Shown here one piece after another: positions 9,019 to 17,179 of a stretch of DNA of 64,000 nt. Made by a program: the position numbers and the translations under genes. Location: positions 88,349 through 152,348 of the forward strand of contig JAFTXN010000009.1 in NCBI GenBank assembly GCA_017461605.1, read 5' to 3'. Positions within the stretch are counted from its first letter, which is position 1. Each line of letters begins with the position of its first letter. The stretch comes from Bacteroidaceae bacterium. GTDB lineage: Bacteria; Bacteroidota; Bacteroidia; Bacteroidales; Bacteroidaceae. Below the pieces are notes generated by a model, which saw only the letters and a list, made by a program, of their open reading frames with translations, was not told the origin of the DNA and searched no databases.

Positions 9019-10464
9019 ATGAGAAACTCATTCCTTAGAAAATGGCTACCCACACTGTTCGCATTAGCCATCCTCACCTGCTTCTACGCTTGCTCAGAAG
9101 ACACCTCAGACGGCATCAGTGTCGACCCCGACAAAAAAGTACCCGATCCTGCCGGCACTATACAACTTTCGATGCGTAATTCCGATAATGGACAAACAGA
9201 ATTAGACAACATATACATCGAGAATGAGAACTTCCGTGGTCATGAAGGAGTTCACTATTTCACTTCTCTTGGACCGGTAAACGGATTAGGAAATGTGGCT
9301 CACATCCCTACGAGCGGATGGGCTTCGAGTGTTGCCGTCATCCCCGGACATGGATATGTTGCTTATTCCGCCGGCGATTCTTATTGGGGCACACCCCAAA
9401 GATGGTATCGCATATATGTAACCGACTATATCGTTAGTACATCCGGCGGCATCATCGGAGCAAAAGTGAAATACCAAGCCCCATTTAAAGGAAGCGACGA
9501 AGTCATCGACCTCGGCATGAAGGAAATAACCTTGAATGCGAAGGGCGACACTATCGCCCTGCCTTTCAAAAACAGCGGAGTCTTCTTGTTTCATGCCTCC
9601 ACAGACTGTCCACAACTCAGCGTAGCGAAGATGTCTACCTACGATCATTCTTTCCTTACCAACGGCATAGTCATCACTTCCGAAGCCAACAACTCAGACA
9701 CGCCGATAGAGGGCACGGTAACACTGACCACACTGCACGGAAAGAAAACTACGCTTAAAGTTAGCATTGCCGGCGCGAAGCCTTTTATTGATGTATCCCA
9801 AAACAAAATAGGTCTTGATAAAGAAATCAACACTCGCACCATTACCATCAGCACAAATACTAAAGAATGGGAAGCCGAGAGTTCGGAAAATTGGTGTACC
9901 ATTTCCCAAAATGGGAATCAACTAACCATTCGCACTTCTGCTTCAACCGTTGACCGTACCGCCGTTATCCGTTTTAAGGGATTTGACACTAAAATCACCG
10001 TACATCAAAGCAAATATGCCGTAGGCGATGAATTCAATGAAGATGGAGTGAATGGAGTCGTAGGCTACATTGGAGATAGTCTCCGCTTTGTATTTTGTAC
10101 TACCATCTCAAAAGAAATTTGGAGCACCGAATATATTTCTACGGGGGCCACAAGTAGAACAGACGGGGAATACAATATGGCGCAAATTAAGAAGCTCCCT
10201 TATTGGGAAGTACTCTACCCTGCTTTCTATTATTGCGAACAACTTAACACAAATGGCGTTAGCGGTTGGTATCTACCAGCTATAGATGAGTTAGAAAAAC
10301 TAATGCCTAGGTTCATATCTAGTTCGTGGTTCTGGTCTTCCACCGAAGATGATAAATCCCCCGAAAACAACGCACATCAAATCTACTACAGCTATGGATA
10401 TGTATATAACTATCCCATTAGCAAAAACAATGCATTAGACGTCATTGCTATTCACAAATTTTGA
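9019..10464 (+). CDS. BACON-domain lipoprotein with DUF1566-like C-terminus
   Basis: 481 residues. A lipoprotein signal peptide (RKWLPTLFALAILTCFYAC) precedes Ser-Glu-Asp, consistent with lipidation, probably at Cys25, and surface exposure in Bacteroidota. Residues about 254-332 form a BACON domain (FIDVSQNKIGLDKE to TKITVHQSK), an immunoglobulin-like module often found in carbohydrate- or mucin-linked surface proteins. The C-terminal 145 residues resemble DUF1566/Lcl-like domains, with GWYLPAIDELEKL and FWSSTEDD as key motifs. Such domains occur in adhesins and fimbria-associated proteins. No enzymatic residues are seen, so a binding role is inferred. It is preceded by the structured leader at 8819-8940 and followed by a terminator. 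Confidence 0.75.
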   Translation: MRNSFLRKWLPTLFALAILTCFYACSEDTSDGISVDPDKKVPDPAGTIQLSMRNSDNGQTELDNIYIENENFRGHEGVHYFTSLGPVNGLGNVAHIPTSGWASSVAVIPGHGYVAYSAGDSYWGTPQRWYRIYVTDYIVSTSGGIIGAKVKYQAPFKGSDEVIDLGMKEITLNAKGDTIALPFKNSGVFLFHASTDCPQLSVAKMSTYDHSFLTNGIVITSEANNSDTPIEGTVTLTTLHGKKTTLKVSIAGAKPFIDVSQNKIGLDKEINTRTITISTNTKEWEAESSENWCTISQNGNQLTIRTSASTVDRTAVIRFKGFDTKITVHQSKYAVGDEFNEDGVNGVVGYIGDSLRFVFCTTISKEIWSTEYISTGATSRTDGEYNMAQIKKLPYWEVLYPAFYYCEQLNTNGVSGWYLPAIDELEKLMPRFISSSWFWSSTEDDKSPENNAHQIYYSYGYVYNYPISKNNALDVIAIHKF

Positions 10465-10522
10465 TTTTTGGGGAAACACCATAAAAATCTGACAGTGTTT
10501 TCCGAATAATTGGATATTGATT

Positions 10523-10553
10523 AAAGACGATCCTCTTCAGATCGTCTTTTTTG
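10523..10553 (+). terminator. Intrinsic terminator of the BACON lipoprotein gene
   Basis: AAAGACGATC (10523-10532) and its exact complement (10540-10549) flank a 7-nt loop and run into a T tract, 59 nt after the stop codon. Confidence 0.85.
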
Positions 10554-10679
10554 TTCGCCGCTTTTACAACCTCCTATATGGCAATAATCAATTTCGTAAC
10601 GATAGGGACTCCCCTGTAGTTACCGTCCATCATTGTGTGTTTCGGATATTCGAAAATCCGGACTGCTTCCAACTAAAAT

Positions 10680-10742
10680 CCGCAAGGCGTTTAGATATTT
10701 CTGCAGTGCTTGTAGAAAATTCTGAACGCCTTGCGGATTTTT
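10680..10742. repeat. 21-bp-unit array between convergent genes
   Basis: Three units (10680-10700, 10701-10721, 10722-10742). Units two and three are identical to those at 8603-8644; unit one differs by a few bases. The fold is a long hairpin with A-rich and T-rich flanks, suited to stopping transcription from both sides between the plus gene ending at 10464 and the minus gene ending at 10772. Confidence 0.85.
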
Positions 10743-10771
10743 GTAAATCGAGTGTAAGTTTTTATAGCGGC

Positions 10772-12532
10772 TTATCGCTTGCGGAAAGCTGCGATGCGGT
10801 GACTCACGCCACGACGCCCCAGGGTGCGCACCACATAGAAGCCGGGAGCCAGGTGCGACACCGAAAGCGCAGCCTGCATGGGGCAGGTCATCACGTGGCG
10901 TTCCTGCACATCGGTCAGCAACAGAAATTCCGCATCACTCGGTGTTTCGGGCAGGCGGAAAGTGTCTGCCACTTCGGGATAAGCCTCTGCAAGGGCTGTA
11001 GGTGCCACCATGGTCCATTGCGGTGCACTCTCGTTGCCATAGGCATCGACGGCCGTCACGGCATAGGCACTGTGCAGCAAAGCCGGCAGGGCGGGTGCAT
11101 AGCGAAATTCCGTTGCGGTGAGACGTTCGGCCACCGTCACATAGCAGGGAGTGCCGTCATCGCAGACACCGGTCTGTCGGTAGAGGTTGTAATGCACCGG
11201 CGTATCGTCGTTGTCGCGGGCATCCGTCCAGTGCAGGCGCAGGCTGTTTTTCTCAAATGCGATAGTGAGTTGGGGAGTCGTGGGGGCAATGCTGTCCAAC
11301 CACATCATGGGCGGCACGCGCGAGGGGTGAGCGTAGAAGTCGGCTGCCACATAGTCGTAAAGTCCCTTCACGTTGTCCGTCAGGAAGCGGCTGCGAAAGA
11401 AAGCCTCACCCCCGATGCCCGTAGCACGGACAAAGTTGAGCTGTCGTTGTACTACAGAGAGCGGCCAGTCCTTCTCGCGTTTGTGCAAGAAGTAGATGCC
11501 CAGCCCCGGCACCACGGGCTTTCCTGCGGAGCGCTCCTGCCAATCGAGCACAAAGGGGTAGAAATGCTTTCCGTCGAAATACATCATCGGGAAGAGCATG
11601 TCCATCAGCCCACGCTGCAACCATCCGGCAGCATCCTGGTGCACAGCATCGCGTGCATTCCATCCGTAGCTGCTCTGACGCGGTGTGTCGGCATATTTTC
11701 CCACCGGCGAACAGCTCAACTTCACCCATGGACGCACGGCACGCACCGCGTCGTGGATGGCTTGCACGCAGCGCGTCACGTTGTCGCGTCGCCATTCGGC
11801 CTTGTTGCGACCGGCACCATACTTGCGGTATGTCTTGCTGTCGTTAAAGGGGATACCGCTCTCGGGATAGCGGATATAGTCCAGATGGATGCCATCCACA
11901 GCATAGCGTTCCACGATTTCGCGACAGATGGAAGCGATGTAAGCATCCGTACCCGGCACACCGGGGTCCATCATCCACTGGTCGCCGCAGCGCTGACAGA
12001 GTTCGGGACGCAGACGCGGCAGTGCCTTGCTTCCGAGTCGCTTCTCCACATTCACCTTGCAGATGGGGAAAGCCACCACCCAGGCATGCACCTCCATGCC
12101 ACGCTTGTGGCCCTCCTCCACCACAAGAGCCAAGGGGTCGTAAGCCGGCGCCACGCCGGGGGTACCGGTGAAAGCGCCGTCCCAAGGCTCGATGGCCGAC
12201 GGGTATGCCGTGGTGGAGCGCACACGGGCTTGGAAGAGCACCGTGTTGACACCGGCCGCTTGCAAGCGGTCGAGGATGTCACATAGTTCCGCCTTCTGCT
12301 GACGTGCTCCGGCCTCTCCGCCTTGCGGTTTCGAGGGCCAGTCGAGCCCATTGAGCGTGGTGAGCCACACAGCCCGCACTTCATGGCGCGGAGCTTCGGA
12401 GGGGTAAATCGGCGTGGCGCAAAAGGTGGTCTGCGCCGGCAGGGCCGAAAAGACGTTCCACAACAGGGAGAGTAACAAGAGTCGGAGGAGGATATTCTTC
12501 ATGAGTCGGGGAAAAAGATGCAACGTTATCAT
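10772..12532 (-). CDS. Family-10-like glycosyl hydrolase (GHL10/DUF187)
   Basis: 586 residues with a signal peptide and a GHL10-type TIM barrel, including EVRAVWLTTLNGLDWP near the mature N-terminus, QARVRSTTAYPS, GMEVHAWVVAF and DGIHLDYIRYP. The C-terminal about 130 residues are beta-rich, like a fibronectin type III module, ending in a possible sorting-type tail (GFYVVRTLGRRGVSHRIA). Predicted to be exported and to act on a polysaccharide or peptidoglycan-derived substrate. The listed ATG overlaps the stop of the preceding TPR gene (ATGA); a second ATG at 12502 would give a tidier signal peptide starting MKNILLRLLLLS. It is the last gene of the symporter-TPR-glycosidase operon and a paralogue of the partial gene at 2-805. 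Confidence 0.85.
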   Translation of the reverse strand: MITLHLFPRLMKNILLRLLLLSLLWNVFSALPAQTTFCATPIYPSEAPRHEVRAVWLTTLNGLDWPSKPQGGEAGARQQKAELCDILDRLQAAGVNTVLFQARVRSTTAYPSAIEPWDGAFTGTPGVAPAYDPLALVVEEGHKRGMEVHAWVVAFPICKVNVEKRLGSKALPRLRPELCQRCGDQWMMDPGVPGTDAYIASICREIVERYAVDGIHLDYIRYPESGIPFNDSKTYRKYGAGRNKAEWRRDNVTRCVQAIHDAVRAVRPWVKLSCSPVGKYADTPRQSSYGWNARDAVHQDAAGWLQRGLMDMLFPMMYFDGKHFYPFVLDWQERSAGKPVVPGLGIYFLHKREKDWPLSVVQRQLNFVRATGIGGEAFFRSRFLTDNVKGLYDYVAADFYAHPSRVPPMMWLDSIAPTTPQLTIAFEKNSLRLHWTDARDNDDTPVHYNLYRQTGVCDDGTPCYVTVAERLTATEFRYAPALPALLHSAYAVTAVDAYGNESAPQWTMVAPTALAEAYPEVADTFRLPETPSDAEFLLLTDVQERHVMTCPMQAALSVSHLAPGFYVVRTLGRRGVSHRIAAFRKR

Positions 12533-13470
12533 AATTCTTCGTAGAGTGAGCGCAAGGTGGCACGCGGGATGCCGCGACGCACAGCCTCGTCCAGGTCCTT
12601 TCGGGCAGCCCCTTTCGCGCCACAGCGCAGCAACACGGAAGCCCGGCGAACATAGAGCTCGGCCTGATGAGGCGCAAGGCGAATGGCTGTGTCGTAGTCG
12701 ATTCTGGCAGCCTCGAAGCGGCCAAATCCGGCCTCGATGTCTGCACGCAGCAACAGCGCCTGCACCTCGTCGGGGTACGCCTGCAGCAGCACGTTGAGCC
12801 TGTCGAGAGCCTCCTGCGGCCGGCCGTCCTTTTCGTCTGCAATGGCAATGAGCAAGGAGGCATTGACGTTCTCGGGCGAAAGCCTCAGCACTTCTGCCAA
12901 GTCCGTCTTCGCATCCTTATAAAGCCTCTCTTTCATACTGATGGCAGCTCGCAGGAACAGGAGTTCCTTGCGGTCGATGTCGCATTGCGTGGCCGTCATC
13001 AGCGCTTCGATGTCGACACGCGCCAACCGAGTGTTCGATTGTTCCAGATAGCACGTAGCGCGGTCAAAACGCACATCGTGACGCTCGGGATGCAGTTTCA
13101 GGATGTCAGAAAACTGCTTCACGGCTTCCCGATAGTCGCCACGCGCCATGGAGATGCGCCCCAGATTGTGCTGCACCACTACAGCCGATTGTGCATCGGG
13201 GAAAAGGGTCAAGGCACGGCGAAACAGTTTTTCGGCCTCGGCCAGCGAGTCACGGCTCAAGGCGTTGAAACCACGCACCATGCAGTCGCGCCACTCGGCA
13301 GAGTCGGCCGAAGTGCGCCAAACGGGAGGGGTGTTCTCCACCTCGTCAGCCCCCCTTGCCCGCACGCCTCCACCGGCCCCCAGGTCGATGACGGTCTGCG
13401 CCGAGAGTCCACAGGCAAAAGCGAGAGCCGCGGACAAAAAAACGTATCTCAAGAGTATTTGTCTATACAT
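12529..13470 (-). CDS. Secreted tetratricopeptide-repeat protein
   Basis: 313 residues from the ATG at 13470, which gives a clear signal peptide (MYRQILLRYVFLSAALAFAC, cleavage after GLSAQ). The frame is open much further upstream but that part overlaps the symporter gene and looks like a shadow. From about residue 70 there is a series of tetratricopeptide repeats, for example AEKLFRRALTLFPDAQSAVVVQ, AVKQFSDILKLHPERHDV and ARIDYDTAIRLAPHQAELYVR (cited in parts as motifs). Such repeats bind proteins; here in the periplasm or outer membrane. It starts 5 nt after the symporter stop and overlaps the glycosidase start, so the three genes are coupled. The partner is unknown. Confidence 0.85.
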   Translation of the reverse strand: MYRQILLRYVFLSAALAFACGLSAQTVIDLGAGGGVRARGADEVENTPPVWRTSADSAEWRDCMVRGFNALSRDSLAEAEKLFRRALTLFPDAQSAVVVQHNLGRISMARGDYREAVKQFSDILKLHPERHDVRFDRATCYLEQSNTRLARVDIEALMTATQCDIDRKELLFLRAAISMKERLYKDAKTDLAEVLRLSPENVNASLLIAIADEKDGRPQEALDRLNVLLQAYPDEVQALLLRADIEAGFGRFEAARIDYDTAIRLAPHQAELYVRRASVLLRCGAKGAARKDLDEAVRRGIPRATLRSLYEEL

Positions 13471-13475
13471 ACCAT

Positions 13476-14957
13476 TTATCTTTCTTCGAGGGCTGTCCGG
13501 CATTTTACGCTCCCCTGCCCCATCGACAAGCACCAAAGTCCCAACATCGTAAGCCCTCCGTTGAGCATCAGCAGTTCGTAGCCGAAAGTATAGCCCCAAA
13601 GTCGCGGACTCACATAGTCCAACACGGCACATACCAATGGGGCTGCCAATGCCACCCACGGCACGTAGGCATCGCGCACGGCACGCCGCGACAGCAGACC
13701 ATAGGCGTAGAGTCCCAGCAACGGGCCATAGGTGTAGGAAACCATGACGTAGATGGTGTCGATCAGGCTTCCGTCGGAGGCTGCATGGAATGCCAGGATG
13801 CACAGATAGAACACCAGGAACACCAACCCGTGCATCCGTCGGCGCAGACGCTCTGCCACAGCAGCCGGATTGCGCCGCTCAATGTCAAGAACATCGATGC
13901 AGGCCGTGGTCGTGAGACTTGTGATGGCGGAGTCGGCACTCGAAAAAGCCGCTGCCACCACTCCAAGCGTGAACGGCACAACCACCATCGTGCCCAGGGC
14001 ACCCGAAGACACCAACGTCGGTATCAGCGCATCGCCCGAAGCCGGTGGAGTGATGCCGTGTGCTGAGCAAAAAACATAGAGCAAGATGCCCAACACCAAC
14101 AACAAGAGGTTGACCGGCAGGAAGCACGCGCCGTATGCGCACATATCCTTTTGAGCATCGCGCAGGCTTCGGCAGGTGAGATTCTTTTGCATCATGTCTT
14201 GGTCCAAGCCGGTCATCACAATGACCACGAAGATGCCACTCACGAACTGTCGCCAAAAGTTTTGCGGCGAAGCCACGTCCCATTCGAACACGCGACTCAT
14301 CTCGCTGTGGCGCACCGTCCGAACGATGCCGGCCGCATCCAGCTGCATGGCATCGGCCACGACCCACAGCATGGTGCCCAGCGACAAGAGCAGGCAGAGC
14401 GTTTGCATCACGTCGGTACGCACCAACACGTGCATGCCTCCCCTATGCGTATATCCCCAAATGAGGAGCAGCACGACGGCTGCCGTCAGGGAAAACGGGA
14501 TGCCCAATTGCGCACCTACAAAATGGTGCAGCACGGCACAGACGAGGGACAGCCGAGCGGCTGCACCCAACAATTTTCCCACCAAAAAGCAGGCTGCTCC
14601 GGTGCGTCGGCTCACAGAACCGTAGCGCAGGCCGAGGTAGGAATAGATACTGGTCAGCCCCAACTTGTAATACAACGGCAACAACACGAAAGCCACTGCC
14701 AAATATCCCACAAAGAAGCCGGCACACATCTGCAGGTAGGTCATCTGCGTGGAAGCCGCCCACCCGGGCACCGACACAAAGGATACGCCTGACACGCTTG
14801 CCCCCACCATGCCGATAGCCACCATGGGCCAAGGCGAGCAACGGCCGGCACGAAAGAAGGCTTCGTTGTCCGAACGTCGGCTCCAACGACGGGAGAACAC
14901 CAGCAGCAACACGAAATAGGCCGCCAGCGTGACAAGCATCAGAAGGGCTGTTGACAT
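13476..14957 (-). CDS. Sodium:solute symporter (SSS family)
   Basis: 493-residue inner-membrane protein with about 13 hydrophobic segments. Family features include SWSFVS-like GASVSGVSFVSVPGWA near residue 55, the YLGLRYG segment after the fourth helix, and FSSADSAITSLTT near residue 340, where sodium-coordinating Ser/Thr lie in this family. It should import a small organic solute, such as a sugar or sialic-acid-like compound, with Na+. Being first in an operon with an exported glycosidase-like protein suggests that it takes up the product released by that enzyme; this is inference. A promoter box lies 46 nt upstream. Confidence 0.88.
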   Translation of the reverse strand: MSTALLMLVTLAAYFVLLLVFSRRWSRRSDNEAFFRAGRCSPWPMVAIGMVGASVSGVSFVSVPGWAASTQMTYLQMCAGFFVGYLAVAFVLLPLYYKLGLTSIYSYLGLRYGSVSRRTGAACFLVGKLLGAAARLSLVCAVLHHFVGAQLGIPFSLTAAVVLLLIWGYTHRGGMHVLVRTDVMQTLCLLLSLGTMLWVVADAMQLDAAGIVRTVRHSEMSRVFEWDVASPQNFWRQFVSGIFVVIVMTGLDQDMMQKNLTCRSLRDAQKDMCAYGACFLPVNLLLLVLGILLYVFCSAHGITPPASGDALIPTLVSSGALGTMVVVPFTLGVVAAAFSSADSAITSLTTTACIDVLDIERRNPAAVAERLRRRMHGLVFLVFYLCILAFHAASDGSLIDTIYVMVSYTYGPLLGLYAYGLLSRRAVRDAYVPWVALAAPLVCAVLDYVSPRLWGYTFGYELLMLNGGLTMLGLWCLSMGQGSVKCRTALEER

Positions 14958-15002
14958 CTTTCTAAACCGAATGGACAGACTTGCGTCCGCCTTTTATGGC
15001 TG

Positions 15003-15010
15003 CAAAGATA
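15003..15010 (-). promoter_or_regulatory. Putative -7 box of the symporter operon
   Basis: Minus-strand TATCTTTG, with a weak TTGG about 17 bp upstream of it. Places transcription start about 40 nt before the symporter ATG. Confidence 0.5.
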
Positions 15011-15074
15011 GCACTTTGAAGCGGCTCCAAGCACTGCCCGTCAGCGTTTAACCTTTGTTTGAAAGCCCAAGTTG

Positions 15075-16295
15075 CTACCGCTTTCCCGATAACAGCCTGT
15101 GCAAAAACGGACAAAACCGGCGCAGCATCTCATTAAGCAACACGCAAAGCGCAATGGCGATGACCACCACCAGCAGATAGCGCAGTGTGAGCCAACCCGG
15201 CGTGTCGACCACCCAACAGCGCTTCAGCCACTCGTCACAAGCACGCAGTATTTCCACGGTGTGCGCCGCATAAATCACAAACACACTGCCCGACAACACG
15301 GCAGGGAAGCACCAACGTCGACGCGCCGAGAGCGAAGCGGCAACATTGACGGCCAACACAATCTCCACAAGGAGGAACATCAGTTGCCAAGTGCCCGAAA
15401 TCGGGGCCGGCATGCTAAAAAACTGATTGACCGTCAGCATCACCGGCAACAACACGGCCGAAAGACGATAATGGGGGCGGCATAGTTCCACAAGGTTTCG
15501 GTCTGTCATCGACACCCATGCACCAAGACTGAAGAACAAAGCGGCAGTGGTCGAAAGCCCATGTACAGGATGCCATACCGATAGCACATAGCAAAGCATC
15601 AGCAACAAGAGGAAACGCCATCGCAGCCGGCGTAACAGCCACCCAATGACAGGAGAGAGCAATGCCAGCACCATGAGTTCGCGCACGAACCACAACGGCA
15701 CATCTACGGGGGCTGTGAGGCCCTCTACGGGGAAGCCGAACCAATTGTGCGTGTCGCGACCGATGGACTGACTGTCCCAAAAGACACTCCAACCTCCTTT
15801 CTGCCGGACATAGAAGCTGAATTTCTCGAAAGCACTGTCCCAAGTCAGCACATCCCACCGCAAACGCAGGAATTGCACGACGAGGGCTATGACATTCCAT
15901 AAGAAGTATGGGATGGCCAGGGAGAAAAACCGCCGTCGCAGTTTGGTGAAATAAACTTCGCGTGAGAGATGCCGCACTCCCTTGAAAAACAATCGGCCCG
16001 AAATCAGAAAAAATGCAGGTACAGCCACGGCCGGCAGCCATTGCGAAAGCAATGATCTGAAGCACTTGCAGCACTCCACCCACAGGGGATGAGCCCCCTC
16101 CATCGCCGCAGGAGTCAGCGCACTCACACCATAGGCATGTATCAGCACCACTCCGACAGCCAATGGGAAGCGCAACCAATCGATGGCACGCGACTCCACC
16201 CTTTGCCACCGGCGCGAGCGTTGTGCCGGATGCCGTTCCGATTTTTCCGACCGGTCTGTTTCGACTACGCACCCGGCTGTTTCCTTTTCCTTCAC
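15075..16295 (-). CDS. Membrane acyltransferase (acyltransferase family 3)
   Basis: 406 residues with about ten membrane helices after a charged 35-residue N-terminus. The family opening is recognisable as RAIDWLRFPLAVGVVLIHAYG, where His53 matches the catalytic histidine of OafA/WecH-type O-acyltransferases, and PAFFLISGRLFFKG forms the next conserved segment. These inner-membrane enzymes move acetyl or other acyl groups onto surface polysaccharides or exported sugars. The target here is not evident, since no polysaccharide genes are adjacent. The gene seems to be on its own between the symporter operon and the biotin carboxylase operon. Confidence 0.88.
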   Translation of the reverse strand: MKEKETAGCVVETDRSEKSERHPAQRSRRWQRVESRAIDWLRFPLAVGVVLIHAYGVSALTPAAMEGAHPLWVECCKCFRSLLSQWLPAVAVPAFFLISGRLFFKGVRHLSREVYFTKLRRRFFSLAIPYFLWNVIALVVQFLRLRWDVLTWDSAFEKFSFYVRQKGGWSVFWDSQSIGRDTHNWFGFPVEGLTAPVDVPLWFVRELMVLALLSPVIGWLLRRLRWRFLLLLMLCYVLSVWHPVHGLSTTAALFFSLGAWVSMTDRNLVELCRPHYRLSAVLLPVMLTVNQFFSMPAPISGTWQLMFLLVEIVLAVNVAASLSARRRWCFPAVLSGSVFVIYAAHTVEILRACDEWLKRCWVVDTPGWLTLRYLLVVVIAIALCVLLNEMLRRFCPFLHRLLSGKR

Positions 16296-16310
16296 GCTTC
16301 AAAAGACAAT

Positions 16311-16349
16311 GGGGAAGTTCGTTCCAAAAATTCGGCACCGAACCTCCCC
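16311..16349 (-). terminator. Likely terminator of the biotin carboxyl carrier operon
   Basis: GGGGAAGTTCG (16311-16321) pairs with CGAACCTCCCC (16339-16349) with a single G-T pair. It lies 49 nt beyond the carrier gene stop. The T-run on the minus strand is weak. Confidence 0.5.
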
Positions 16350-16397
16350 TTATTTATATTATATGTACTCACGCGCGCGAGGCGCTATTGATGCTCC

Positions 16398-16853
16398 TTA
16401 ACCGATGGTGAGCAACACGGTTCCCTCCATCACGCTGTCGCCGGGGGCTACACAGATGCCTGTAACGCTTCCGTCGGCTTCGGCCGTGATGTTGTTCTCC
16501 ATCTTCATGGCTTCGAGCACGAGCACCGTCTCGCCCTTCTTCACAGCCTGGCCGGCTGCAACGAGCACCTTCGTTACCACGCCGGGCAGAGGAGCCTTGA
16601 CAGGATTGCCCTTGCCGGGACCGGCCACCGGAGCGGCAGGTGCAGCTGCGGGTGCCGGAGTTGCTGCTGCAGGAGCTGCCGGTGCACCTTCGGCCGGTGC
16701 TTGTGTGGGAAGATCGGCCTCAACCAGCGAAGAGCCCTGCATTTCCACCTCAAAGGGAATGCCGTTCACCTCCACCTTGGCCTTATTGCCAACGATGCTG
16801 TCGATGGTTACGTCATACTGCGCACCGTTTACTTTATACTTGTATTGTTTCAT
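16398..16853 (-). CDS. Biotin carboxyl carrier protein of a decarboxylase/carboxylase
   Basis: 151 residues. The C-terminal 70 residues are a biotinyl/lipoyl domain with the EAMKMEN motif; Lys117 is the biotin attachment site. A flexible Ala/Pro-rich linker (about residues 51-80) connects it to an N-terminal domain beginning MKQYKYKVNGAQYDVTI, typical of the gamma subunits of methylmalonyl-CoA and oxaloacetate decarboxylases. It would carry CO2 between the carboxyltransferase (17180-18733) and a partner. It is the third gene of a three-gene operon. No biotin carboxylase subunit or membrane beta subunit is present in the window, so those must be encoded elsewhere if the complex uses them. Confidence 0.93.
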   Translation of the reverse strand: MKQYKYKVNGAQYDVTIDSIVGNKAKVEVNGIPFEVEMQGSSLVEADLPTQAPAEGAPAAPAAATPAPAAAPAAPVAGPGKGNPVKAPLPGVVTKVLVAAGQAVKKGETVLVLEAMKMENNITAEADGSVTGICVAPGDSVMEGTVLLTIG

Positions 16854-16903
16854 GATTTCTTAGCGTTGTTTCTGATAAATTTCAAGTCGTTTTAGCCGAT
16901 CTC

Positions 16904-17167
16904 TTAGAGGCGATTCATGAGGTCGGCAGGAGTGGCCCAAACGTTGGACTGCGGTGCCAGAGTGATGACACCGGGTTCGTCGTCGTGCACCACCTCTACC
17001 TCGCGTTCGATCAGCGCCAGCGCGATGACTGCGGCATAGATAGGCATTTCTGCTTCCGTCACCTCGGGATGGCTGCCGTCGATAGCAATGTCGGCAATGG
17101 TTCCGAGCTTTTCGTCGAGGCGGATGCTGAGTTCCTTACCGTCGATGGTATATTTGAATGTCTTCAT
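16904..17167 (-). CDS. Small OadG/MmdD-like subunit without membrane helix
   Basis: 87 residues between the carboxyltransferase and carrier genes. The C-terminal half (IYAAVIALALIEREVEVVHD, then DEPGVITLAP and a late Trp) resembles the soluble C-terminal region of the OadG/MmdD subunits that hold sodium-pumping decarboxylases together. The N-terminal transmembrane segment of those subunits is missing. The likely role is an assembly or linker subunit of the carboxyltransferase complex. It starts 12 nt after the upstream stop. Similarity is from motif memory and operon position, so the name is tentative. Confidence 0.6.
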   Translation of the reverse strand: MKTFKYTIDGKELSIRLDEKLGTIADIAIDGSHPEVTEAEMPIYAAVIALALIEREVEVVHDDEPGVITLAPQSNVWATPADLMNRL

Positions 17168-17179
17168 AGGCTTATCGGC

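Noticed and set aside
10517-12286. 589-codon open frame on the plus strand
   Set aside because: Lies opposite the glycosidase-like gene on the minus strand and has no family motifs or plausible start; a shadow of high-GC codon use.
13471-13803. N-terminal extension of the TPR gene to 13803
   Set aside because: Would overlap the symporter coding region by over 300 nt, and the signal peptide begins at 13470.
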